Origin: CAVSUR01 sp052143655
GTDB lineage: Bacteria; Actinomycetota; Actinomycetes; Streptosporangiales; Streptosporangiaceae
NCBI GenBank assembly: GCA_052143655.1
Contig: JBKQSL010000424.1
Coordinates: 1-31,674 of the forward strand
Direction of reading: 5' to 3'
Length of the DNA stretch: 31,674 nucleotides
In this document: positions 20,679 through 28,894 of the stretch, in pieces
Layout: the number at the start of each line of letters is the position of its first letter
Numbering within the stretch: position 1 is the stretch's first letter
Notes under the pieces: model-generated
Told to the model about the DNA's origin: nothing
The model's input: only the letters and a program-made list of their open reading frames with translations
Database searches by the model: none
Program-made: the position numbers and the translations under genes

Positions 20679-23078
20679 GTGCCCTACCAGACCCCAGGCG
20701 CGGACATCGTGGCGATCATCGATGCCCCGCCGCCGCCCGCGGCCCTGATCGGTCCCGGCGGGCGCTTCGCCGTGCTGGTGCACTATGAGCAGCACCCTCC
20801 GGTGGAACATCTGGCCCGGCCCTATCTCGCCCTGGCCGGGCTGCGGATCGACCCGGCCATCGCCGGGCGGCAGCGGGTCCGGCGGCTGACCGGCCTGTCG
20901 GTCCTCAGCCTCCCGGACGGCGACCTGCGGCCGGTTCAGCTTCCGGCCGGCGCCGCGGTGTCGGTGCCGGCGTGGGCGCCCGACGGCCGCCGGTTCGCCT
21001 TCACCGCCGACGAGCCCGACGGCATCGGGGTCTGGGTGGCGGACGCGGCCGCGGGCTCGGCGGCACCGGTGCCGGGCCTGCGGGTCCGTGATGTGCTCGG
21101 CGGTGACCCGGCGTCGGCGGGCGGCACGCTGCGGTGGGCGCGCGACGGCCGCACGCTGCTGGCCCTGGCCGCACCCGCCAGCCCGGCCCCGCTGCCGCTG
21201 GCCACGATCGAGCCGCGCATCGAGCAGGCCGAGGGCAAGCGCACGCAGATGGCGACCTACGCCGACCTGCTGCGCACGCCCGTGGACTGCGCTGCCTTCG
21301 AGGCGCTGGCCACCGCCGTGCCGGTACGGGCCGACCCGGTCACCGGGCCGGTGGCGGAGCTCGGGCCGCCCGGGCTCTACCTGAGCATCCAGGAATCCCC
21401 GGACGGCAGTTACCTGCTGGTCCACGCGCTGCAGCGGCCGTTCTCGTTCCGGGTGCCCTATCCGTACTTTGCCCGGCGGGTGGAGGTCTGGCCGTCCGGC
21501 GGCGGCCCGGCGCACCTCGTCGCTGACCTGCCGGTCAATGACGAGGTGCCGCGGCACGGAGTGCCGACGGGGCCGCGCGGCGTGTCGTGGGCCGAGCGCC
21601 AGCCCGCCAGCCTGCTGTGGGCCGAGGCGCTGGACGGCGGGGATCCGCTGGCCGAGGCCGAGTACCGGGACCAGGTCATGCGGCGGGACGCGCCGTTCAC
21701 GGCGCCGCCCGCCGTGGCCCTGCGCGTGCGGCAGCGCTGCGTGGGCTGGCTGGACACCGCGGAGCCTGACCGGCTGCTGCTGACCGAGCACGACCGCGAC
21801 CGCCGCTGGCGCACTACGTGGTGGTGCGACCTGTCGGACCCCGGGCGCAACCGCGTCGTGTTCGACCTGTCCGTCGACGACGCTTACGACGACCCTGGCT
21901 CGCCGCTGCTGACCAGGAACCCCGACGGCACCCGGACGACCGTGCAGGACGGGCAGACGATCTACCTGCGCGGCGACGGCGCGACCCCGGAGGGGGACCG
22001 CCCGTTCCTGGACCGGCTGGACCTGGCCACCCTGCAGCGGGACCGGCTGCTGTCCAGCCCGCCGGGCGCGCACATCCAGGTGCTGGGCTTCCTGGCCGGC
22101 CGCCGCGAGGAGGTGCTGGCCTGGCAGGAGAGCCGGACCGAGCCGCCGAACCTGCAGGTCATCCCGCTCGACGGCTCGCCGCCGCGGCAGCTCACCTCCT
22201 GGCCTGATCCGCACCCGCAGCTGACCGGGATGGACAAGCGGCTCAGCACCCATGACCGCGGCGACGGCGTCCAGCTGTCCGGGATGCTGCACCTGCCGCC
22301 CGGCTACGATCCGGCCCGGGACGGCAGGCTGCCCCTGGTCATCTGGGCCTACCCGCTGGACTACGGCACAGCGGCCACAGCCGGGCAGGTACGCGGCAGC
22401 AGCGCGCGGTTCACCCGGCTGACCGCCCTGGACCCGGTGTGGTTCGTGCTGCGCGGATACGCCGTGCTCGCGGACGCCACGATGCCGGTCATCGGCGATC
22501 CGGAAACCATGAACGACACCTACATCGAGCAGGTCTGCGCGGCTGCGGCGGCGCACATCCGGGCGCTGGCGGAGATGGGGATCGCGGACAGCACCCGGGT
22601 CGCGGTCGGCGGGCACAGTTACGGCGCGTTCATGACGGCGAACCTGCTGGCGCACACCAGCCTGTTCGCGGCCGGCATCGCCCGCAGCGGCGCCTATAAC
22701 CGGAGCCTGACCCCGTTCGGCTTCCAGGCCGAGCGGCGCACCTTCTGGGAAGCGCCGCAGGTCTACGACCAGGTGTCGCCGTTCCGCTACGCCGACCGGA
22801 TCAGCACGCCGATCCTGCTGGTGCACGGTGCGGCCGATGCCAACTCGGGCACTTACCCGATCCAGTCAGAGCGGCTGTTCCAGGCCATCCAGGCGACCGG
22901 CGGCACGGCCCGGCTGGTGCTGCTGCCGCACGAGAGCCATGGGTACGCGGCCAGGGAATCGGTGCTGCACATGCTGGCTGAGCAGCTCGGCTGGCTGGAG
23001 CGCTGGATGCCCGCCGGGCCGCCGGCCGATGGGCTGGCCGGAGACGGAGCGGGCGACGGCCCGTCCGACCGCGGATGA
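20679..23078 (+). CDS. S9 family peptidase, similar to glutamyl endopeptidase (S9D)
   Basis: A 799-residue cytoplasmic-type prolyl-oligopeptidase-fold enzyme. The GTG at 20679 follows GGAAGG. The N-terminus reads ADIVAIIDAPPPPAALIGPG and ARPYLALAGLRIDP, like the chloroplast glutamyl endopeptidase group. A beta-propeller occupies about 60-500, with repeats such as VPAWAPDGRRFAFTADEPDG. The C-terminal alpha/beta hydrolase holds the triad: S647 in GGHSYGAFM, D720 in VHGAADAN and H754 in LPHESHGYAARES. It should cleave short peptides after acidic or other residues; specificity is inferred. It has no signal sequence. The serine hydrolase gene is divergent and the NDK gene convergent, so it is transcribed alone. 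Confidence 0.9.
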   Translation: MPYQTPGADIVAIIDAPPPPAALIGPGGRFAVLVHYEQHPPVEHLARPYLALAGLRIDPAIAGRQRVRRLTGLSVLSLPDGDLRPVQLPAGAAVSVPAWAPDGRRFAFTADEPDGIGVWVADAAAGSAAPVPGLRVRDVLGGDPASAGGTLRWARDGRTLLALAAPASPAPLPLATIEPRIEQAEGKRTQMATYADLLRTPVDCAAFEALATAVPVRADPVTGPVAELGPPGLYLSIQESPDGSYLLVHALQRPFSFRVPYPYFARRVEVWPSGGGPAHLVADLPVNDEVPRHGVPTGPRGVSWAERQPASLLWAEALDGGDPLAEAEYRDQVMRRDAPFTAPPAVALRVRQRCVGWLDTAEPDRLLLTEHDRDRRWRTTWWCDLSDPGRNRVVFDLSVDDAYDDPGSPLLTRNPDGTRTTVQDGQTIYLRGDGATPEGDRPFLDRLDLATLQRDRLLSSPPGAHIQVLGFLAGRREEVLAWQESRTEPPNLQVIPLDGSPPRQLTSWPDPHPQLTGMDKRLSTHDRGDGVQLSGMLHLPPGYDPARDGRLPLVIWAYPLDYGTAATAGQVRGSSARFTRLTALDPVWFVLRGYAVLADATMPVIGDPETMNDTYIEQVCAAAAAHIRALAEMGIADSTRVAVGGHSYGAFMTANLLAHTSLFAAGIARSGAYNRSLTPFGFQAERRTFWEAPQVYDQVSPFRYADRISTPILLVHGAADANSGTYPIQSERLFQAIQATGGTARLVLLPHESHGYAARESVLHMLAEQLGWLERWMPAGPPADGLAGDGAGDGPSDRG

Positions 23079-23136
23079 GGCGACGGCCCGGCGGCGGAGC
23101 GCCGGCCGGGCCGGGCCGCGTCGCAGGCGTACCGCG

Positions 23137-23640
23137 TCAGGAGATGAAGCGCTGCGCCACGGACGTGTGGTTGTGCAGTTCCGGCTCGGTGAACCAGACG
23201 CTGATCTCCCGCGCGGCTTCCTCGGGGTTGCCGGAGGCGTGCACGAGGTTGGCGACCGCCATCTTGTGCGAGTTTGCGTAGGTCTTGCTCTGGTGCGCGT
23301 AATCGCCGCGGATGGTGCCCGGCGCGGCCTGGTCCGGGTAGGTGGAACCGACCATCTTGCGCACGCAGGCGACGGCCTCGACTCCCTCGAGCACCAGGGC
23401 CAGCACCGGCCCGCTCTGCATGAACTCGGCCATCACGCTGTACACGTCCGGGCCGAACCGCTCTTCGAGGTCGAAGTAATGCCGGCGGGTCAGGTCGGCA
23501 TCCATCCAGACCATCTTGGCGGCCACGACCTTGAGCAGAGCGTTCTCGAAGCGGGTCAGCACCCGCCCGGTCAGGCCGCGGCCTACCGCGTCTGGCTTGA
23601 GCAGCACCAGGGTCCGCTCCAGCCCGGTCAGGTCATTCAT
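23137..23640 (-). CDS. Nucleoside diphosphate kinase, long variant
   Basis: A 167-residue protein; ATG 23640 is preceded by GAGAGGA. The conserved NDK elements are present: LVLLKPDAVGRGLTGRVLTR (Lys15), the Kpn loop region, RKMVGST (R94, T100), IRGDYA (R111) and N-L-V-H134-A-S with the phospho-histidine. It transfers gamma-phosphate between nucleoside triphosphates. The usual bacterial enzyme is about 137-150 residues. Here a longer segment (AHQSKTYANSHKMAVA) separates R111 from His134, and the C-terminus is extended (WFTEPELHNHTSVAQRFIS), as in the long archaeal/environmental NDK type as I recall it. It may be a second, non-housekeeping Ndk or a laterally acquired replacement. Confidence 0.85.
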   Translation of the reverse strand: MNDLTGLERTLVLLKPDAVGRGLTGRVLTRFENALLKVVAAKMVWMDADLTRRHYFDLEERFGPDVYSVMAEFMQSGPVLALVLEGVEAVACVRKMVGSTYPDQAAPGTIRGDYAHQSKTYANSHKMAVANLVHASGNPEEAAREISVWFTEPELHNHTSVAQRFIS

Positions 23641-24041
23641 GCGTTCCTCTCAGCGGCGGTTATCGCCGGCGACAGTCAGTTATCGGCAAGCCCCACAGCC
23701 TAGCCAGGGCGGCTGCCGGGCAGCCCCCGAACTCACTGGCTGGTGCACAGCGCGCCGCGGCGTGCGCCCAGGCCGTGCGGGCCGGGAGGGTCCGGTTCTC
23801 CAGCCGGCGGACAGGGCGCGCACACTGCCCGTCGGCTGTTCCGGGCAGCAGGCGATGGCCGGGGCCGATCTGCGCAGTGTCTGCGCAGTGCGGGCGGTCA
23901 GCCCACTATCGGCGGTTCCGGCGGCTAAGCTCCTATTGTGGCAGGTACTCCGGCTAAAACGGGAATCGGCCCGGGCCGGGGCAAGGCAGGAGGGATCCCG
24001 GCGGCTGCTGCCGCCACGGGGTCCGGTAAGGCAGGACTGCA
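23641..24041. other. Divergent intergenic region
   Basis: About 400 bp between the NDK gene and the winged-helix-like gene. A frame from GTG 23938 (VAGTPAKTGIGPGRGK) has a -10-like TAAGCT about 9 nt before it. It could be a leaderless start, but it runs out of register with the gene at 24042 and is not called. Confidence 0.35.
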
Positions 24042-24734
24042 GTGCAGGATACCTGGGCGACCCGAGACCTGCCGGTACTCGAGGCGACCGTGCGCTTGCT
24101 CGAGGACAGCTACATGGTCACGGTCAGCGACATCGCTGGCGTGACGGACCTGGAGGCAGCGGACGTTGCGCGCTCGCTCGAGGCGCTGGACCCGGTCTAC
24201 GTCGACTTCCGCAAGACCACCACGGGCGGCGACCCGACGTTCTGGTACGTGCTCAAGGCGACGCCGGAGGCGCGCCGGGCAGTCGGCCAGTGGCCGACGC
24301 CGGACCGGCTGATCGGTGCGCTGGCGGCGGAACTGAGCGCCGCTGCCAGCCAGGAGGCCGACCCCGAGCGCAAGGGCCTGCTGGCATACGCCGCCCGGCT
24401 GATCGGCGACACGCTGCGCGAGGCCGCTGTCACCGCCGCGGCTCGGCTGCTGATCCCGCAGAGCGGCCCGGCCGACGGGCCGGAGGCCGCCCCCGCCCCC
24501 GCCCGCGACGGCATCGCCGGGCCGGCGTCAGGCCCCGGCCGCCTGGCCGGTCCCGGCACCGGGACCAGCCCGCCGCCGGCCGCGGGGGGGCAGGTGCCCC
24601 GGTTCGCGCCGGAGGTGCCCGCCCCGGGCGCCCCGGACGACCCTGGCGGCCCCGTCCGGTCCGCACCGCCGTTGTCGGCCCCGCCGCCGCTCCCGGCGCC
24701 CGGGGCCGGCCGCCGGGCCGCTGGCGGCCGGTAG
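24042..24734 (+). CDS. Actinobacterial hypothetical protein with winged-helix-like N-terminus
   Basis: A 230-residue protein from GTG 24042. Residues 5-75 (TRDLPVLEATVRLLEDSYMV, then VSDIAGVTDLEAADVARSLE) have the helix-helix-helix-wing order of a winged HTH. Residues 76-145 (ARRAVGQWPTPDRLIGALAA, then DPERKGLLAYAARLIGDTLR) form a helical domain. I recognise this N-terminal architecture as a common but unnamed actinobacterial family in which GQWP and a helical pair recur. The last ~90 residues are a proline/glycine-rich disordered tail. A DNA-binding or regulatory role is possible but unproven. A convergent intergenic hairpin region follows at 24829-24870. Confidence 0.7.
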   Translation: MQDTWATRDLPVLEATVRLLEDSYMVTVSDIAGVTDLEAADVARSLEALDPVYVDFRKTTTGGDPTFWYVLKATPEARRAVGQWPTPDRLIGALAAELSAAASQEADPERKGLLAYAARLIGDTLREAAVTAAARLLIPQSGPADGPEAAPAPARDGIAGPASGPGRLAGPGTGTSPPPAAGGQVPRFAPEVPAPGAPDDPGGPVRSAPPLSAPPPLPAPGAGRRAAGGR

Positions 24735-24828
24735 CAGCCATCCCGGACGGCGGGCAGCCCGCAGGCCTGCCGCCGGCTCGCGGCGCCTGGATGAGCCATC
24801 CGGATGCCGCCGCTCCGGGGCGATCAAT

Positions 24829-24870
24829 AGCCTATTTAGTCGTGCGTTTTAATAGGGAAGTCGGTAGGCT
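24829..24870. terminator. AT-rich nested inverted repeats between convergent genes
   Basis: AGCCTA (24829-24834) pairs with TAGGCT (24865-24870), and CCTATT (24831-24836) pairs with AATAGG (24851-24856). These give two mutually exclusive hairpins around a GTTTTAA stretch, in an AT-rich island within very GC-rich DNA. It is placed between the convergent genes at 24734 and 24930 and may terminate both. Confidence 0.4.
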
Positions 24871-24929
24871 GGCCTCAGCCGGGCCGGGCGTGCCACCTCA
24901 TTCCCGGCCCGGCGGCCGGCGGCCGCCGG

Positions 24930-26033
24930 TCACTGGCGCGGGCGGATCGGCGGTATGACGGGCTCGGCGTGACGGCGCGGCCCGGACCACATCGCGGGTA
25001 CCGCATCCACGGCCGCGGCAACGGCATAGGCAGTGCGCTCATAGTTGACCCGCCAGCCCACGAAGTCCGGCCAGGCCTGCGCCGGGTCACGCTCGATCGG
25101 GAAGTCGACCTTGCGCATCCGGTCCACGGCCTGGAGGAAATCCTCGTAGCTCAGGCTGATCCCGGCCGCCACGTCGGGCTCGTCCGGCACGTCGATGCCC
25201 ATCGCGCGGGCGATCTCGGTGAAGCACAGGAAGCCGCTGCGCAGGCACAGCCTGGCGGGTACCTCCGGCGCGATGCCGGGGGAGAGCGTCAGGATGAGCG
25301 CGGCCGAGTCGAGCACCGCCAGCAGCGCGATCGCCCAGGAGGACTTGGGCCGGGGGGAGCGGAACCGGACCAGCGGCAGGTAGGTTGTGTGGCTCTCGGT
25401 GACGTCGGCTGCCCACCGCTCCCAGGCCGCGTACAGATCCGGCAGCGTGTCGATCGTCGAGATCCCGGAGCCCAGCGCGTAGTACGTGCGCGCCAGCAGT
25501 TCCGGGCCCCAGGACGGCACGCCGGCTCTCGCGTTCAGCAGCGCCACCTCGGTTTCCCGGCGGTTGAACGACGAGTACAGCGTGGGCAGGTAGGCGATCT
25601 GCAGCGTCACCGTGACGATTCCGCTCAGCGCGGCGATATCCAGGATCGCCCGCTCCGCGGCCCCGCTGGCGTTGGCTGAGCCGATCTCCCACAGGGCCGG
25701 CCCGGCGGTGGTGAACGCGCTGGTGATGTCGCGGGCGAACGGCCACAGCAGCAGCGAGTAGCCTACGAAGAAGATGCCGAGCCAGACGATGAGCTGGCAG
25801 ATCAGGATGGCCGCCGCCTGCGTGGCCAGCAGCCGGTCGCGGCGCTCATAGCCGTGCACGGCCTTGCCCGCCGCCCGGTATCCGGTGTTGACGATCTGGT
25901 CCACCCAGCGGGTGAGCCAACTGGTGAGCGGCCGCGGCACGATCAGCGTGCCGATGACGCTGGCGCCCGCGGTCAGCACCAGCAGGCCGCCGGCGACGGC
26001 GAACACCGACCGTGCGGCCAGCGGCATCACCAT
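24930..26033 (-). CDS. Multi-pass membrane protein, ion-channel-like
   Basis: A 367-residue protein; ATG 26033 is preceded by GGGGAGA. Predicted helices: about 8-29 (VFAVAGGLLVLTAGASVIGT), 74-97 (AAAILICQLIVWLGIFFVGY), 128-150 (AERAILDIAALSGIVTVTLQ) and about 235-256 (WAIALLAVLDSAALILTLSP). The segment between TM2 and TM3 (LWEIGSANASG) sits where a pore loop of two-TM potassium channels would be, and YLPTLYSSFNRRETEVALL resembles the post-TM2 segment of such proteins. However, no TVGYG-like filter is visible, so ion selectivity cannot be claimed. The C-terminal ~110 residues are soluble. It is divergent from osmC, sharing a 190-bp promoter region with a perfect palindrome. Confidence 0.72.
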   Translation of the reverse strand: MVMPLAARSVFAVAGGLLVLTAGASVIGTLIVPRPLTSWLTRWVDQIVNTGYRAAGKAVHGYERRDRLLATQAAAILICQLIVWLGIFFVGYSLLLWPFARDITSAFTTAGPALWEIGSANASGAAERAILDIAALSGIVTVTLQIAYLPTLYSSFNRRETEVALLNARAGVPSWGPELLARTYYALGSGISTIDTLPDLYAAWERWAADVTESHTTYLPLVRFRSPRPKSSWAIALLAVLDSAALILTLSPGIAPEVPARLCLRSGFLCFTEIARAMGIDVPDEPDVAAGISLSYEDFLQAVDRMRKVDFPIERDPAQAWPDFVGWRVNYERTAYAVAAAVDAVPAMWSGPRRHAEPVIPPIRPRQ

Positions 26034-26046
26034 GGACTCTCCCCAG

Positions 26047-26065
26047 CTTCGGCAATGTGCCGAAG
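26047..26065. promoter_or_regulatory. Palindromic operator candidate CTTCGGCA-ATG-TGCCGAAG
   Basis: A perfect 8-bp inverted repeat with 3-nt centre, 14 bp upstream of the channel-like gene and 160 bp from osmC. Its size fits a dimeric MarR/TetR-type regulator, some of which control osmC/ohr. It overlaps the 5' leader of the channel-like gene. Confidence 0.5.
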
Positions 26066-26224
26066 ATAGCCTGGCCGGCTCGCGCCGGCCCGTCCGGCTG
26101 CCGCGGCGGGGCTGATGGCAAGCTGGCCCTGGGACCGTCCGGCCCCGCCCCCCGGCGGCCGCGCGGCGGCTCCGCCCGGCCGGGTGGCTGCCCGGCCGGC
26201 CCCAGCGCCTGCAAAGGAGAAGCG

Positions 26225-26662
26225 ATGCCCATCCGCACCGCCCGCACGACGTGGACCGGCGGCCTTCAGGACGGCTCCGGCACCGTGGCCCTGGTCAGCT
26301 CCGGCATCGGCAGCTACGAGGTCAGCTTTCCCAAGCGCACCGCCGACGAGGCCGGCGGCGCTACCAGCCCGGAGGAGCTGATCGCCGCCGCGCATACGGC
26401 GTGCTTCGCGATGCAGTTCTCGGCCCTGCTCGGCGAGGCCGGCGGCAGCAGCCAGTCGCTGGATGTCAGCGCGGACGTGACGCTGCGCCCGGACCCCGCG
26501 GGCGGTTTCCGGATCAGCGGCATCACGCTGACGGTCAGCGGCTCGGCGGACGGCGTCAGCGCGGAGGACTTCGCGCGGATCGCGCAGGACGCCAAGAACA
26601 CGTGTCCGGTGAGCAAAGCGCTGACCGGGACGGACATCACCCTTGAGGTTACGGGGAACTAG
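26225..26662 (+). CDS. osmC: OsmC family peroxiredoxin
   Basis: A 145-residue protein; ATG 26225 follows AAAGGAGA. The two redox cysteines are C60 (AHTACFAMQFSALL) and C127 (KNTCPVSKAL), with the conserved Glu51 in SPEELIAAAH and TWTGGLQDGSG at the N-terminus. This is the OsmC rather than the Ohr subgroup by general pattern (PEELIAAAHTACF). It reduces organic hydroperoxides through the cysteine pair, using low-molecular-weight thiols or lipoylated proteins, in the cytoplasm. Length is normal. It is followed by a hairpin region before the glycosidase operon. Confidence 0.93.
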   Translation: MPIRTARTTWTGGLQDGSGTVALVSSGIGSYEVSFPKRTADEAGGATSPEELIAAAHTACFAMQFSALLGEAGGSSQSLDVSADVTLRPDPAGGFRISGITLTVSGSADGVSAEDFARIAQDAKNTCPVSKALTGTDITLEVTGN

Positions 26663-26812
26663 AAACGGGCTAGAAGGGATCCGACCGGGTAGCGTGGGCC
26701 GCTAGCGTGACATCGGTCCGGGCCAGGATCGGGACGGATGACTAGGGTCGCCTCGTCATCCAGTCTTCATCTTGACCCGGTAGAAAGCTGGGGTGAGGGT
26801 GCTTGCCACCCC

Positions 26813-26844
26813 GGCCGCGTGCCGCCCGCCGGTGGCACGCGGCC
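26813..26844 (+). terminator. Hairpin between osmC and the glycosidase operon
   Basis: A perfect 11-bp stem (GGCCGCGTGCC / GGCACGCGGCC) with 10-nt loop, 150 bp after osmC and 89 bp before the GTG start of the glycosidase gene. It may be the osmC terminator or a leader element of the operon. Confidence 0.55.
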
Positions 26845-26932
26845 ACCTTGCGTTCGGGGTCGCACAACGGCGCGCAGGCGCCGCCCGTCGCCGCGGCGGC
26901 GCGCAGCTGGTCCGAGGCAGAAGGAGAAAGGC

Positions 26933-28894
26933 GTGCCACCTGTGGCGGGTCCCGGTCCCGATGCCGAGCTAGACCAGGAGCACTGGGCGTCACGTCCGGC
27001 TCCTTCTGGCCGCGGGCCCGCCCGGCCGCCGGGCTCGCACCGGCGGCCCCCGGCCGCCGACCCCGGCGGCCAGGGCCGCCCCGCCTATCCGCCGCGCAGC
27101 CCGGCCGGGCCCGGGCAGCTGCCCGGCACCGGCGCGGCGTCGCGCCCGGCTGCCTCCCGCCGCGGTCCCGACCAGCCCTGGCCGCAGTCGCCGCCGGCCG
27201 CCGGCCGGGCGCCGGGACGCCCGCCCGTCGCCCGGCCGCCCGCTGGACGGCCCCGGCCTGAGCAGGCTGCACCGGACCGGCGCGGACCAGACTGGCGCGG
27301 ACCAGACTGGCACGGACCAGACTGGCGCGGACCAGAACGGCGGCCCGCTGGCCGGGCGGGCTACCCGGCAGCGCCGGACGAGCGGTTCGCGGCGACCCGG
27401 ACAGGGCCGCGGCGCCAGCCCGGCCGGGCCTGGCCCGATAGCCCTCAGCCGGGCCGGGGCGGTGCAGGCCGGGGCGGTGCAGGCCAGGACTGGCCGACCG
27501 GTGACCGGCCCGGATATGACCGGCCGCCTGGCGGCCCGCGGCATAGCGCCGGCCAGGCGGCCGCCCGGCCGGGCGTCGCCGAGCCCGGCACCTGGCCGGG
27601 CCGGAGCCAGCCGGGTACCGGGTACCGCGGCCCCGGCTATCCCGGCCCAGGGATAGCGAGGGGCCCTGGCGCAGGCCCGCCCGGATCCCGCCGCCCGGCC
27701 GCGCGCCCGGGCGGCCCGCCCGGGCCGGGGCCGGGCCCTCGTCGTCGCGGCCGCCGCCCGCGCCGGCCGCCGTTCTGGCAGCGCCATCGCCTGTTCGTCC
27801 GGGTCGCCTTGGCGCTCGTCACGACCTTCGTGCTCATCACCGGGTGGTCCGTCGGGCATGCGCTGACCGTTCCCGGCGGCGGCACGCTGAGCGAGCGGCT
27901 GGCTGAATGGGCCCGCGACCATTACCTCGGCCCGGTGGTCACTTTCGGCGAATGGCTGAGCTACAGCCCGCCGAAAGTGGGCGGCAAGCCGTCGTTCGCG
28001 CTGACCGGGCCGAGCGCGGTGGTGCAGAAGGCCGCCCGCAGGGCCCAGCACGGCCCGCACTACCTGCCCGCACCGCACCGGCTGGCAACGCTGGCGGGCA
28101 AGCCGCTGCGCGGCGAGGGCCAGTGGCGGGTACTCGGAGCCGTGCACGGCGTGCCCGCGACCTACGGCACGTACCTGCGGCCGAGCAAGATCTACTCGTC
28201 CTACGTGGCCGGGATCGTGTCCATGAACCCGCAGCTGCTGCGCTTCCAGCTGCGGCCGGGCACCGAGGATCCGGGCCCGGGCAGCTGGAAGGCCTCGCCG
28301 CAGATCGCGCCCGGTACCCGCAAGGGCCTGCTGGCCACTTTCAACAGCGGCTTCAAGATCGCTTCCTCCGGCGGCGGGTTCTACCTGAACGGCAAGACTG
28401 CCGGGACGCTGACCAGGGGCGTGGCCTCGGAGGTGTACTACCGCAGCGGGAAGCTGGCGATCGGCAGCTGGGGCCAGACGGTCCGGATGACGCCCGGCGT
28501 GGTCGGGGTCCGGCAGAACCTGCACCTGATCGTCTCGCACGGTCGCGTGCCGGCGTCGGTGGATACCAACGTGGAGGGCAGCTGGGGCGCGACGCTGGGC
28601 GGCAGCTACTACGTCTGGCGGTCGGGCATCGGGGTCACCGCCGACGGTCGCCTGATCTACGCCTACGGGCCTGCCCTGAACGTGCGTATGCTGGCCGAGC
28701 TGCTCAAGCGGGCCGGCGCCGTCACCGCCATGCAACTCGACATCAACCCGGACTGGATGTCCTTTATGTATTACCTGCCGAAGAATCATCCGGCCGACCC
28801 GACGCCCGTCAACTTGCTCCCGGATCAGCTTCAGCCGGCTGACCGTTACTATTCGTTGTCAAGTCGCGACTTCACGGCGGTCTACGCTCGATGA
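26933..28894 (+). CDS. Membrane-anchored phosphodiester glycosidase-family protein (NAGPA/DUF2233)
   Basis: A 653-residue protein; GTG 26933 follows AAGGAGA. Residues 1 to about 280 are a disordered Pro/Gly/Arg-rich cytoplasmic part with tandem repeats. One TM helix (about 287-308: VRVALALVTTFVLITGWSVG) makes it a type II membrane protein. Outside, after a ~150-residue region (VVQKAARRAQHGPHYLPAPH, QWRVLGAVHGVPATYGTYLR), comes the phosphodiester glycosidase domain (about 460-653): ATFNSGFKIASSGGGFYLNG, LHLIVSHGRVP, YYVWRSGIGVTADGRLIYAY and MQLDINPDWMSFMYY. The family hydrolyses sugar-1-phosphodiesters (e.g. uncovering enzyme) or glycosides of wall polymers. Its stop overlaps the next ATG (ATGA), so it is translationally coupled to the UbiA-type gene and probably acts in the same lipid-linked sugar pathway. 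Confidence 0.85.
   Translation: MPPVAGPGPDAELDQEHWASRPAPSGRGPARPPGSHRRPPAADPGGQGRPAYPPRSPAGPGQLPGTGAASRPAASRRGPDQPWPQSPPAAGRAPGRPPVARPPAGRPRPEQAAPDRRGPDWRGPDWHGPDWRGPERRPAGRAGYPAAPDERFAATRTGPRRQPGRAWPDSPQPGRGGAGRGGAGQDWPTGDRPGYDRPPGGPRHSAGQAAARPGVAEPGTWPGRSQPGTGYRGPGYPGPGIARGPGAGPPGSRRPAARPGGPPGPGPGPRRRGRRPRRPPFWQRHRLFVRVALALVTTFVLITGWSVGHALTVPGGGTLSERLAEWARDHYLGPVVTFGEWLSYSPPKVGGKPSFALTGPSAVVQKAARRAQHGPHYLPAPHRLATLAGKPLRGEGQWRVLGAVHGVPATYGTYLRPSKIYSSYVAGIVSMNPQLLRFQLRPGTEDPGPGSWKASPQIAPGTRKGLLATFNSGFKIASSGGGFYLNGKTAGTLTRGVASEVYYRSGKLAIGSWGQTVRMTPGVVGVRQNLHLIVSHGRVPASVDTNVEGSWGATLGGSYYVWRSGIGVTADGRLIYAYGPALNVRMLAELLKRAGAVTAMQLDINPDWMSFMYYLPKNHPADPTPVNLLPDQLQPADRYYSLSSRDFTAVYAR
27283..27342 (+). 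repeat. Four 15-bp tandem repeats (GPDWR-type)
   Basis: CGGACCAGACTGGCG is repeated four times with single changes (27283-27297, 27298-27312, 27313-27327, 27328-27342). It encodes RGPDW/HGPDW/RGPER units in the cytoplasmic tail of the glycosidase. Confidence 0.9.
27454..27483 (+). repeat. Two exact 15-bp tandem repeats
   Basis: CCGGGGCGGTGCAGG occurs twice without a gap, encoding GRGGA repeats in the disordered cytoplasmic tail of the glycosidase. Confidence 0.85.

Noticed and set aside
19080..22826. A very long minus-strand open frame opposite the S9 peptidase gene
   Set aside because: Only the part from 20465 down has family motifs (serine hydrolase). The upstream part is the Arg/Gly-rich antisense of the S9 peptidase gene, a typical high-GC artefact.
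23938..24144. Leaderless-looking GTG frame before the winged-helix-like gene
   Set aside because: It runs out of register with the supported gene at 24042 and becomes Arg/Cys-rich in the overlap. A frameshift joining the two cannot be shown.
26990..28789. Long minus-strand frame opposite the phosphodiester glycosidase gene
   Set aside because: It mirrors a gene with clear domains and operon context, and has no motifs of its own.
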